This document shows positions 51,474 through 58,504 of a stretch of 58,504 nucleotides of DNA, piece after piece. A program made the position numbers and the translations under genes. Under the pieces are notes generated by a model, which was not told the DNA's origin, ran no database searches, and saw only the letters and a program-made list of their open reading frames with translations. The DNA is taken from the NCBI GenBank assembly GCA_016195085.1, contig JACQAG010000041.1, forward strand, positions 1 to 58,504, read 5' to 3'. The stretch's first letter is position 1; every line of letters begins with the position of its first letter. Origin of the DNA: Pseudomonadota bacterium. GTDB taxonomy: Bacteria > Pseudomonadota > Alphaproteobacteria > SHVZ01.

Positions 51474-53302
51474 GCCGAGATCTCGGCTTTCGGCCGCTCA
51501 GCGGCAACCCCTTCCGCAGCCGAGCGGATGTCGCTGCCGCGGTCGAGGCGCTCTTCCAGCCGCTGCGGTCCTGCTTCAGCCCGGGCCGCGCGCGGGTGCG
51601 GGTCGCCACCAGTGCTGCCCGCTTCGACGAGGCGGCGGCCGAGCTCGAAGGCTTCTCCCGGCCGCTCTGGGGTCTGGTGCCGCTCGCGGTCGGCGGCGGC
51701 ACCAGCGATGCCTGGGAGCTCGTTTGCCAGGGACTCGCCAGCGGCAGCGATCCGAGCCATCCCGAATTCTGGGGTTGGACCGAGGAGCGCGACCAACGCA
51801 TGGTCGAGATGGCGGCGATCGGCTTCGCGTTGGCCCTGGTGCCGGAGCTGGTCTGGGAGCCTTTGCCGTCCCGCGTGCGCGACAATCTCTTGCGCTGGCT
51901 CTCCGGCATCAACGAGCATGAGACCGTCGACAACAACTGGCGCTTCTTCCGCGTTTTGGTGAATCTCGGTTTGCAGCGCGTCGGCGGCCCCTGGCGTCGG
52001 GACCTGGTGGCCGATGCGTTGGCCAAGCTCGACCGTTTCTATCTGGGCGACGGCTGGTACCGCGACGGCGAGCGTTGCCAGCTCGACTACTACGTGGCCT
52101 TCGCCTTCCATTTCTACGGCCTCATCTATGCGCGCCTCGCGCAAGAGTGGGACCAGGAGCGAAGCGCCACCTACCGCGAGCGGGCTCGTCTTTTCGCCCG
52201 GGATTTTCGCCATTGGTTCGGCCGCGACGGTGCGGCCATCCCCTTCGGCCGCAGCTTGACCTACCGCTTCGCCCAGGGTGCGTTCTGGGGCGCGCTCGCC
52301 TTCGCCGATGTCGAAGCCCTCCCCTGGGGCGAGGTCAAGGGCCTCTATCTCCGCCATCTCCGCTGGTGGTCGGACAAGCCGATCGCCGATCGCAACGGCG
52401 CGCTCACCATCGGCTACAGCTATGCCAATCTCCTGATCTCGGAGGAGTACAACTCGCCGCAGTCGCCCTATTGGGCGATGAAGGCATTCCTGCCGCTCGC
52501 GGTCGCCGGCGAGCATCCGTTCTGGCGGGCCGAAGAGACGTCGTCGATGCTGCCGTCGCTCTCGGTGCAAAAGCATGCCGGGCTTGTCCTGCAAGAGGAT
52601 GAGACCCACGCGGTGATGCTGTCGTCCGGTCAGACGAACCGGCTCGCCCGGCAGGGCACGGCGAAATATGCGAAGTTCGCCTATTCCTCGCGCTTCGGCT
52701 TCAGCGTCGAGAGCGGTTGGGGCGGGATCGATCACGGCTGCTACGACAGCATGCTTGCCGTCGCCCTCGCCGATGTCCCCGATCAGTATCGGGTTCGCGA
52801 AATCGCCGAGGAGACCGCGCAGTCAGGTGGTTGGCTCTATTCCCGCTGGAAGCCCTGGGCCGAGGTCGAGGTCGAGACTTGGCTCGTCCCCGTCGATCTG
52901 CCGTGGCTCCTGCGCATCCACCGATTGCGCAGCGAGCGGGCGATCCTGACCAAAGAGGGCGGGTTCGCCGCCGATCGCACCGGATCGACCCATGCCGATC
53001 GGGAGTTCTTGTCGCCGACCGAAGTGCAGGAGATCCGCATCGATGCCGCCGGCGGCATCCTCGGCATCCGCGACCTCGCGCTTGCCGGCCGCGCACCCGG
53101 GCGCCTTGCGGCGACGGCCCGGCCCTTGCCGAACACCAATCTCATCAGCTCCCGCACCATCATGCCGATGCTGCTGGGTCGCCATGCGTCTGGCCGTCAT
53201 CTCATGGCAACGGCGGTGTTCGCAACCCACGGCAAGGATACCGCCGATCGTCTTTGGCCGAAGCCGCCGGTCGTACCGCAAGGTCCGTGGTTCGACGATT
53301 GA
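51470..53302 (+). CDS. DUF2264 domain protein, putative glycan-active enzyme
   Basis: The 610-residue protein matches the DUF2264 family over its first 400 residues: SGNPFRSRADVAAAVEALF, LEGFSRPLWGLVPLAVGG, NNWRFFRVLVNLGLQRVGG, CQLDYYVAFAFHFYGLIYAR and FGRSLTYRFAQGAFW. These segments suggest an all-helical barrel like those of glycoside hydrolases or lyases. There is no signal peptide, so it would act on imported oligosaccharides. The TGA/ATG overlap couples it to the TIM-barrel gene. The activity is not established here. Confidence 0.85.
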   Translation: MSRDLGFRPLSGNPFRSRADVAAAVEALFQPLRSCFSPGRARVRVATSAARFDEAAAELEGFSRPLWGLVPLAVGGGTSDAWELVCQGLASGSDPSHPEFWGWTEERDQRMVEMAAIGFALALVPELVWEPLPSRVRDNLLRWLSGINEHETVDNNWRFFRVLVNLGLQRVGGPWRRDLVADALAKLDRFYLGDGWYRDGERCQLDYYVAFAFHFYGLIYARLAQEWDQERSATYRERARLFARDFRHWFGRDGAAIPFGRSLTYRFAQGAFWGALAFADVEALPWGEVKGLYLRHLRWWSDKPIADRNGALTIGYSYANLLISEEYNSPQSPYWAMKAFLPLAVAGEHPFWRAEETSSMLPSLSVQKHAGLVLQEDETHAVMLSSGQTNRLARQGTAKYAKFAYSSRFGFSVESGWGGIDHGCYDSMLAVALADVPDQYRVREIAEETAQSGGWLYSRWKPWAEVEVETWLVPVDLPWLLRIHRLRSERAILTKEGGFAADRTGSTHADREFLSPTEVQEIRIDAAGGILGIRDLALAGRAPGRLAATARPLPNTNLISSRTIMPMLLGRHASGRHLMATAVFATHGKDTADRLWPKPPVVPQGPWFDD

Positions 53303-53357
53303 ACCATGCCGCGCGCCCTGTTCGCACCGGGAGCGCAACTCGCGTAGGATGCGGGGC

Positions 53358-53981
53358 ATGATCCTGGTCGGTCAGTACGACTCTCCCTATGTGCGCCGGG
53401 TGGCGGTGTCGCTGCGCGTGCTGGGCTATGCCTATGTGCACGACAAAAGCTCGGTCTTCGCCGATTTCGACGCGATGCGCCGGATCAACCCCTTGGGCCG
53501 CGTTCCTTCGCTCATTCTCGAAGGTGCGACGGTGTTGATCGACTCGGCTGCGATCCTGGACTGGCTCGATCAGTCCGTCGGACCCGCAAAGGCGCTCATC
53601 CCGCAGGGCGGCGAGGCGCGGCGGCGGGCGCTCGGCTTCATCGCGCTGGCGACCGGCGCCATCGACAAGATCGGCGCCGAGGCCTATGAGCGCCTCATCC
53701 GTCCGTCCGCCTATCGCTGGCCCGAATGGATCCAGCGCTGCCGGACCCAGGGCCAAGGCGCGCTCGACGCGCTGGAGCGCGAGGTCTGGCCGGAGTCTGC
53801 GGGGCTCGACCAGGCGCAAATCACCACGGTCTGCATGATCCGCTATGTGCGGATGGCCGACCCCGAGCTCATGCCGGAGGGACGCTATCCAGGCCTGGAC
53901 GCGCTCTCCCGGCGCCTGGAGGCGAAGCCGGAATTCCAGGCGACATACCCAGCCGACTACGTCGTGCCGCGGGGGGAGTGA
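53358..53981 (+). CDS. Glutathione S-transferase family protein
   Basis: The 207-residue protein has an N-terminal thioredoxin fold with YDSPYVRRVAVSLRVLG, then NPLGRVPSLILEG (cis-Pro) and LIDSAAILDWLDQ (gamma-glutamyl site). The C-terminal helical domain is from about residue 85. The ATG at 53358 is chosen because family similarity starts there. It lies 55 bases after the DUF2264 gene and may be the end of that operon. The substrate is unknown; the Ser at position 9 could be the catalytic hydroxyl. Confidence 0.88.
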   Translation: MILVGQYDSPYVRRVAVSLRVLGYAYVHDKSSVFADFDAMRRINPLGRVPSLILEGATVLIDSAAILDWLDQSVGPAKALIPQGGEARRRALGFIALATGAIDKIGAEAYERLIRPSAYRWPEWIQRCRTQGQGALDALEREVWPESAGLDQAQITTVCMIRYVRMADPELMPEGRYPGLDALSRRLEAKPEFQATYPADYVVPRGE

Positions 53982-54021
53982 CCGGCCTCCGAATACCGCA
54001 TCCGGCAGAACGGGAACAATG

Positions 54022-54126
54022 CCCCCACCCCGACCCTCCCCCACGCTCCGCATGGGGGAGGGAGTAGGCGGCATACCTGCTCCCTCCCCTGCCGCTTCAG
54101 GCGGGGGAGGGTGAGGGTGGGGGCAC
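54022..54126. repeat. Double-hairpin intergenic element (copy 7)
   Basis: The left part (CCCCCACCCCGACCCTCCCCCACGCTCCGCATGGGGGAGGG) and the right part (CTCCCTCCCCTGCCGCTTCAGGCGGGGGAGGGTGAGGGTGGGGG) each fold as hairpins, and the outer arms pair. It is located between the GST gene and glnS. Confidence 0.75.
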
Positions 54127-54212
54127 TCGGAAGGGCAGGTGAGGCCTTGGCACATCTGCGCCGATTTGGCACATAGACGGCGCCTTTTGCATCGGCGATA
54201 GGCCGAAGCGGC

Positions 54213-55922
54213 ATGGAGCATCGGAGCATGGCGGCGAGCGAGGCGGCGAGTGCGGATACGGCGCGGGACTTCCTCCGCGACCTCGTCGAGGCAGACGTCG
54301 CTGCCGGCCGTGCCCAGGAGGTGGTGACCCGCTTCCCGCCGGAGCCCAACGGCTATCTCCATATCGGGCATGCAAAATCGATCTGCCTCAATTTCGGCAT
54401 CGCCCGGGAATTCCGCGGCCGCTGCCATCTGCGCTTCGACGACACCAATCCGACCAAGGAAGAGCAGGAGTACATCGACGCCATCATGGCCGATGTGCGC
54501 TGGCTCGGCTTCGACTGGGGCACGCATCTCCACCATGCCTCCGACTATTTCGAGCAGCTCTACGGCTGGGCGGCGCATCTGATCGGCGCCGGCAAGGCCT
54601 ATGTCGACGATCTCCCGGTGGAAGAGATGCGCGCCATGCGCGGCTCCTTGACCGAGCCCGGCCGCGACAGTCCTTACCGGGAACGATCGGCGGCGGAGAA
54701 TCTCGATCTCTTCCGGCGCATGCGCGCCGGCGAGTTCCCGAACGGCGCACGGGTGCTCCGCGCCAAGATCGATATGGCCGCCGGCAACATGAACCTGCGC
54801 GACCCCGTGCTCTACCGCATCCTGCACGCGCGCCATCCGCGCACCGGCACCAGCTGGTGCATCTATCCCACCTACGATTTCGCCCATGGCCAGTCGGATG
54901 CGATCGAAGGGATCACGCACTCGCTCTGCACCTTGGAATTCGAGGATCACCGGCCGCTCTATGATTGGCTCCTCGACAACCTCCCGGCGCCGTCGCGGCC
55001 GCGGCAATATGAGTTCGCGCGCCTCAACCTCACCTACACGGTCCTCTCCAAGCGGGCGTTGACCGAGCTGGTGCGGGCGGGGCACGTCGAGGGCTGGGAC
55101 GATCCGAGGATGCCGACCTTGGCGGGCTTGCGCCGCCGCGGCGTGCCGCCGGCCGCCATCCGCGATTTCGTTCGCCGCGTCGGCGTGGCGCGGGCGAACA
55201 GCGTCGTCGACATCGCCATGTTCGAGAACTCGATCCGCGAGCTGTTGAACAAGACGGCCTTGCGGCGGATGGCGGTGCTGAGACCGCTCAAGATCGTGCT
55301 CGAGAACTATCCCGAAGGTGCCACCGAGGAGCTGCGCGCGGTCAATCATCCCGATGATCCCGGCGCCGGCACCCGGCCGATCCCCTTCGGCCGCGAGATC
55401 TATATCGAGCGCGACGACTTCATGGAGAGCCCGCCGAAGAAGTTCTTTCGCCTGGCGCCCGGCCGCGAGGTCAGGCTCCGCTATGCCTATCTCATCACCT
55501 GCCAGAGGGTGGTGAAGGACGCCGCCGGCGAGGTCATGGAATTGCGCTGCACCTACGATCCGGCCACCCGCGGCGGCGATACCCCCGACGGGCGGAAGGT
55601 GCAGGCGACCCTGCACTGGGTGGCAGCGGCGAGCGCCGCACCGGCCGAGATCCGGCTCTATGAGCCGCTCTTCCGGCGGCCGGACCCGGGTGCGGCGGGC
55701 GACCTTGCTGCCGATCTCAATCCCCAGTCCCTTGAAGTGCTGCAAGGAGCCGTGGTCGAGCCCGGGCTCGCCGCCAGCAATGCCCCCGACCCGGTGCAGT
55801 TCGAGCGCCAGGGCTACTTCTACCCCGATCGAGACTCCGCACCCGGCCGCCTCGTCTTCAACCGCACCGTCGGCCTCCGCGACAGCTACGCCAAAGCGCA
55901 GGCTGCGCCGCGCCAAAGATAG
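54213..55922 (+). CDS. glnS: Glutaminyl-tRNA synthetase
   Basis: The 569-residue class I synthetase charges tRNA-Gln directly with glutamine. HIGH is at residues 50-53 ([12 protein letters not shown]) and the KMSKS-equivalent is VLSKR (277-281). [20 protein letters not shown] and [13 protein letters not shown]-type beta-barrel segments confirm GlnRS and not GluRS. The length is normal for bacterial GlnRS. Most alphaproteobacteria make Gln-tRNA through GatCAB, so this gene is probably a transferred or retained exception. There is no strong RBS; an ATG five codons in is an alternative start. Confidence 0.92.
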   Translation: MEHRSMAASEAASADTARDFLRDLVEADVAAGRAQEVVTRFPPEPNGYLHIGHAKSICLNFGIAREFRGRCHLRFDDTNPTKEEQEYIDAIMADVRWLGFDWGTHLHHASDYFEQLYGWAAHLIGAGKAYVDDLPVEEMRAMRGSLTEPGRDSPYRERSAAENLDLFRRMRAGEFPNGARVLRAKIDMAAGNMNLRDPVLYRILHARHPRTGTSWCIYPTYDFAHGQSDAIEGITHSLCTLEFEDHRPLYDWLLDNLPAPSRPRQYEFARLNLTYTVLSKRALTELVRAGHVEGWDDPRMPTLAGLRRRGVPPAAIRDFVRRVGVARANSVVDIAMFENSIRELLNKTALRRMAVLRPLKIVLENYPEGATEELRAVNHPDDPGAGTRPIPFGREIYIERDDFMESPPKKFFRLAPGREVRLRYAYLITCQRVVKDAAGEVMELRCTYDPATRGGDTPDGRKVQATLHWVAAASAAPAEIRLYEPLFRRPDPGAAGDLAADLNPQSLEVLQGAVVEPGLAASNAPDPVQFERQGYFYPDRDSAPGRLVFNRTVGLRDSYAKAQAAPRQR

Positions 55923-56099
55923 GAATTCACCACGGAGGCACGGAGGACACAGAGTGAAGAAGTCATAGCCGCGCTTTGCGCGGAGAACAATTCACTCGGC
56001 GCCCTCTGCGCTCCTCAGCGCCCTCAGCGGTCAACCGTCCTCGTCTCCGTGCTCTCGTCGGGCCGGTCTTCGCGGCCCCGACCTCCGTGGTGAATTCCT
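55921..56099. repeat. 179 bp element with perfect 18 bp terminal inverted repeats
   Basis: AGGAATTCACCACGGAGG at 55921-55938 is exactly complemented at 56082-56099. Between them run further CACGGAGG and CTCAGCG/CTCTGCG units. One arm includes the last two bases of the glnS stop, and the other abuts the stop of the convergent MmgE/PrpD gene. It belongs to the same family as the 7.3 kb repeat. Confidence 0.75.
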
Positions 56100-57512
56100 T
56101 CAGCCCCTGAGCGGCGAGAGATCCACCGTGGCGGCGGTGAACAGGCCGCGCACGAAGCCATGAGCTGCCTTGGCTTGTCCTTCGGTCCAGCCGCCGAAGG
56201 CGGCATTGGCGAAGAACTTGGCCTCGATCTGGGCCCGGTCCAGCCGCTCATGGGCGCCGCCGCGGAGATGCGCCTGGCGCTCCTCGAGGATGCGTCCGTC
56301 GCGGAGCCGGACGCGGACGTGCCCCGTATAGTCGTTGGGGTAGGGGTTGTCGGGATCGATCACGTAGCCGACCTTGCCGGCAAGCGTGCGCAGGCGCTCG
56401 TCCGCGACCGCGGCTTCGGTGAAGGCGGCAAGTCCGGCATCGCCGGTCACCAGAGCGAGCGCCACGCAGAAGGGCGTGGAGAATTTCGCCGCATAGGCAT
56501 TGGGGGGAGATTGCTTTGATGCGAGCGGCTCCCACAGCCGATGCACCGTACCTTCGGCCACCTCGCAGACGATCGAGGCTACATCCTCGGCCTTGACGCC
56601 GCGCTTGGCGAGCCTCGCCGCGCAGTCGATGTAGGGATGGGTCATGGTGCCGCAGGCATAGGGCTTGAAGGCGATGGTCGCTGCATGCCAATGCCGGCCG
56701 AAGCCGTCGAGGAGCTTCGAATAGTCACCCTCGCGCGTGTGCGCGAAGCCGTTGAAGAGCCCGTGGGTGCCTTCGAATACGCTGGCGGGCCCACGAAAGC
56801 CGGAAGCGGCCATGAGCGCCGCGCGCAAGCCCGCCTGTGCCGCCCAGCCGGGATGCATGCGCTTGGTCCAGCTACCGTCGGCGAGATATTCGATGATCCC
56901 GCTGGCCATGCTGCCGGCGATGCCGAGCGCGTTGACGATGCCGGCGCGATCGAGGTCCATCGCCGCCGCCACCCCGGAAGCGGCCCCCATCGCGCCAAAC
57001 ACGCTGGTCGGATGAAAGCCGGCCTTGTGCACGCGTTTGGGTGCCACCAGGCTCAACCGGCAGATGGTTTCGAGGCCGACCGCGAGGCCTTTCAGCACCG
57101 CCGGTCCATCGAGGCCAAGCCGCTCGGCCGCGGCGAACACCGCTGGCACCGCGACCACGCCTGCATGCACCGGTCCGCCTTCGAAGGTGTCGTCGAAATC
57201 CTCGCCATGGGCGGCGGTGCCGTTGACCAAGGCGGCGCCCGCGGCATCCAGGCGCTGAGATTGGCCGATGGCGGTCGCGGACCCGCCCTCGGGGGAGAGC
57301 GCCGTCAACAGGGCTCGGACATAGTCGGTCTGCCGCGCCGCCAGGCAGAGGCCGACGATGTCGAGCACGAGATCTTCGATGACCTCCCGCAAGCCCGCCG
57401 GCAGGGCCCCCGGCCGGAGCGCGACGATGCGCTCCGCCAACGCCGCGGCGATGGTGATGCCATCGCCGGCGCCGGACGCTGCGGCTGGGTCCTTGGCTGG
57501 CACTCTGTCCAT
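56100..57512 (-). CDS. MmgE/PrpD family protein
   Basis: The 470-residue protein shows the PrpD-like all-helical pattern: LVLDIVGLCLAARQ, LVNGTAAHGEDFDDTF, HPTSVFGAMGAASGVAAAM and RMHPGWAAQAGLRAA. Family members include 2-methylcitrate dehydratase and cis-aconitate decarboxylase. The GEDFDDT and HPGW segments line the active site in known members. It follows an SDR gene by 6 bases in the same direction and probably dehydrates or decarboxylates a di- or tricarboxylic acid; the exact substrate is unknown. Confidence 0.9.
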   Translation of the reverse strand: MDRVPAKDPAAASGAGDGITIAAALAERIVALRPGALPAGLREVIEDLVLDIVGLCLAARQTDYVRALLTALSPEGGSATAIGQSQRLDAAGAALVNGTAAHGEDFDDTFEGGPVHAGVVAVPAVFAAAERLGLDGPAVLKGLAVGLETICRLSLVAPKRVHKAGFHPTSVFGAMGAASGVAAAMDLDRAGIVNALGIAGSMASGIIEYLADGSWTKRMHPGWAAQAGLRAALMAASGFRGPASVFEGTHGLFNGFAHTREGDYSKLLDGFGRHWHAATIAFKPYACGTMTHPYIDCAARLAKRGVKAEDVASIVCEVAEGTVHRLWEPLASKQSPPNAYAAKFSTPFCVALALVTGDAGLAAFTEAAVADERLRTLAGKVGYVIDPDNPYPNDYTGHVRVRLRDGRILEERQAHLRGGAHERLDRAQIEAKFFANAAFGGWTEGQAKAAHGFVRGLFTAATVDLSPLRG

Positions 57513-57518
57513 GTCCCC

Positions 57519-58253
57519 TCAGCTCATATACATGCCGCCATTGACCTGGATGGTCTGGCCGGTGATGAACCGCGCCGTCGGCCCGGCAAGGTAGCGCACG
57601 GCGCCGGCGATCTCTTCCGGGCGCCCGAGCCGGCCGAGGGGCGCTTTGCGTGTCGCGTGATGGCCCGGCTCAACCTGCCTCACCGTATCGACCATGCCCG
57701 GAGCCACGCAATTGACGGTGATGCCGGCATCCGCCAGGTCATGGGCGAGCGCCCGGGTCAGGCCGACGAGGCCCGCCTTGGCGCTCACCACATGCACCCG
57801 GTCCTTGGCCCCGGTATGCGCGGTCAAGCCGCCGATGTTGACGATGCTGGCGCGGTCGCTCCGGCGGAGATGCGGCAGGCAGGCCTTGGCGCAGAGAAAG
57901 GCGCCGTCGAGGATGACGGCGAGGATGCCGCGCCAGGCCTGGAAGTCGATCTCCTCCAGCTTTGCCTCGGTGCGGACGGCTGCGTTGTTGACGAGGATGT
58001 CGATCCGCCCGAAGCGCTCTATGGCGGCAACGACCATCCGGGCCACCTCCGCCTCCTGGGTCACGTCCGCCAGCACCGCCATCGCTTGGCCGCCCAGGGA
58101 AGCGATCTCGCCCGCGACCCGCTCGGCATCGGCAGCCGCGGTCCTGGCGTTGACGATGATGGAAGCTCCGGCGGCGGCGAGCTCGAGCGCGATCGCGCGA
58201 CCGATATTGCGCGAGGCCCCGGTCACCAGCGCCACCCGCCCCTCCAGCTCCAT
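57519..58253 (-). CDS. SDR-family oxidoreductase with non-canonical active site
   Basis: The 244-residue protein has the SDR nucleotide-binding motif TGASRNIG (11-18), DILVNNAA (85-92) and the C-terminal GQTIQVNGGMYMS. The usual catalytic Ser-Tyr-x3-Lys set is not kept: Lys159 remains, but the Tyr position is Val155 in VHVVSAKAG, and GG replaces the Ser region after VNI. The Asn position also differs (VILDG). It may therefore catalyse another reaction or be inactive. ATG at 58253 is preferred because the fold begins there. It leads the PrpD gene in one operon. Confidence 0.85.
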   Translation of the reverse strand: MELEGRVALVTGASRNIGRAIALELAAAGASIIVNARTAAADAERVAGEIASLGGQAMAVLADVTQEAEVARMVVAAIERFGRIDILVNNAAVRTEAKLEEIDFQAWRGILAVILDGAFLCAKACLPHLRRSDRASIVNIGGLTAHTGAKDRVHVVSAKAGLVGLTRALAHDLADAGITVNCVAPGMVDTVRQVEPGHHATRKAPLGRLGRPEEIAGAVRYLAGPTARFITGQTIQVNGGMYMS

Positions 58254-58290
58254 GGACTTCTCCCGCGTGTTGCCACCGCAATTCTCGGCC

Positions 58291-58370
58291 GTCATGCGCG
58301 GGCTTGACCCGCGCATCCACGTTGTGCTGCCGCAGGATGGAAGACGTGGATGCCCGGATCAAGTCCACGG
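58291..58370. repeat. Dispersed palindromic element, CGTCATGCCCGG type (copy 2)
   Basis: GTCATGCGCGGGCTTGACCCGCGCATCCACG forms the left hairpin. A right arm CGTGGATGCCCGGATCAAGTCCACGG follows about 23 bases later and pairs partly with it. It is a second copy of the element at 10759-10845, with the right arm decayed at its end. Confidence 0.65.
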
Positions 58371-58504
58371 CTGTCCGGTTTAGATTCAGATGCATTGAAG
58401 GGTCAATTGGGAGTTATTGAGACTTGGCCCTGGCAGTGGGTTGAGCAGGTGGGCAATTGGCTTTCGATGCATGAGGTTGACGCGGACCAACCTGGCGAAG
58501 GCGA
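58371..58504. other. Window end with no recognised gene
   Basis: This AT-richer stretch has an open plus-strand frame that would read ETWPWQWVEQVGNWLSMHEV towards the edge. I do not recognise it, and no start with an RBS is visible. It may be the 5' end of a gene outside the window. Confidence 0.3.

Noticed and set aside
58383-58504. Start of a plus-strand gene at the window edge
   Set aside because: The open frame has no visible start with an RBS and no recognised similarity, so it is described only as unannotated sequence.

Overview
The window is high-GC, densely packed bacterial DNA. It most likely comes from a free-living alphaproteobacterium, probably Rhodospirillales or a close relative. 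The evidence is the psd-pssA pair, the many tripartite and ABC uptake systems for organic acids, amino acids and peptides, and the many Gfo/Idh/MocA, acyl-CoA dehydrogenase, MmgE/PrpD and xanthine-dehydrogenase-type genes. An AT-rich Zur-like operator and dispersed palindromic intergenic elements of the 'CGTCATGCCCGG' kind point the same way. This taxonomic call is inferred from content, not from a phylogeny. I see no rRNA, tRNA, CRISPR array, transposase or phage gene.

Layout. 1-3.6 kb: end of psd, then pssA; a PAS-domain gene with a possible N-terminal frameshift coupled to a methyltransferase; a Gfo/Idh/MocA oxidoreductase. 3.7-14.5 kb: a solute-binding-protein region with four family-5 (peptide/opine-type) binding proteins, two of them a recent tandem duplication with its promoter block. 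No permease or ATPase lies beside them. Interleaved are two tandem alpha/beta-hydrolases whose nucleophile Ser is replaced by Ala, and two more Gfo/Idh/MocA genes. 14.6-21.2 kb: a complete TRAP transporter (dctP-terminator-dctQ-dctM), a secreted alpha/beta-hydrolase-domain protein and a fifth family-5 binding protein. 21.2-25.9 kb: a methyltransferase, then a metal region with a Zur-like palindrome, a Zn-type binding protein, a divergent small secreted protein and a NiCoT nickel/cobalt permease; then a Sel1-repeat protein and a small tautomerase.

25.9-34.2 kb: a pair of acyl-CoA dehydrogenases (possible heteromeric large and small subunits) divergent from an IclR regulator that leads a complete branched-chain-type ABC operon (livG-F-H-M-K). 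34.3-40.5 kb: a second, independent liv-type transporter on the minus strand (binding protein, fused LivH-LivM permease, LivG, LivF) with a class II aldolase-like gene upstream. 40.6-42.8 kb, divergent: a 4,5-dihydroxyphthalate-decarboxylase-like protein and an enolase-superfamily enzyme. These adjacent units look like an uptake-and-catabolism locus for an aromatic or sugar acid.

43-48 kb: a secreted YHYH-domain protein with the 3' remnant of a paralogue behind it, a YkgJ-type Cys-cluster protein, and a two-subunit molybdenum hydroxylase without a FAD subunit. 48.2-58.5 kb: a full-length CinA with a degenerate deamidase motif; a translationally coupled trio (2-hydroxyacid dehydrogenase, TIM-barrel isomerase, DUF2264 protein) suggestive of glycan or uronate catabolism; a GST; a full-length glutaminyl-tRNA synthetase; an MmgE/PrpD protein; and an SDR lacking the usual catalytic Tyr.

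Intergenic spaces are repeatedly filled by about 105-115 bp double-hairpin elements (seven copies). One copy supplies the last codons of a livF gene. Two other repeat families are also present, including a 179 bp element with perfect 18 bp terminal inverted repeats between two convergent genes.
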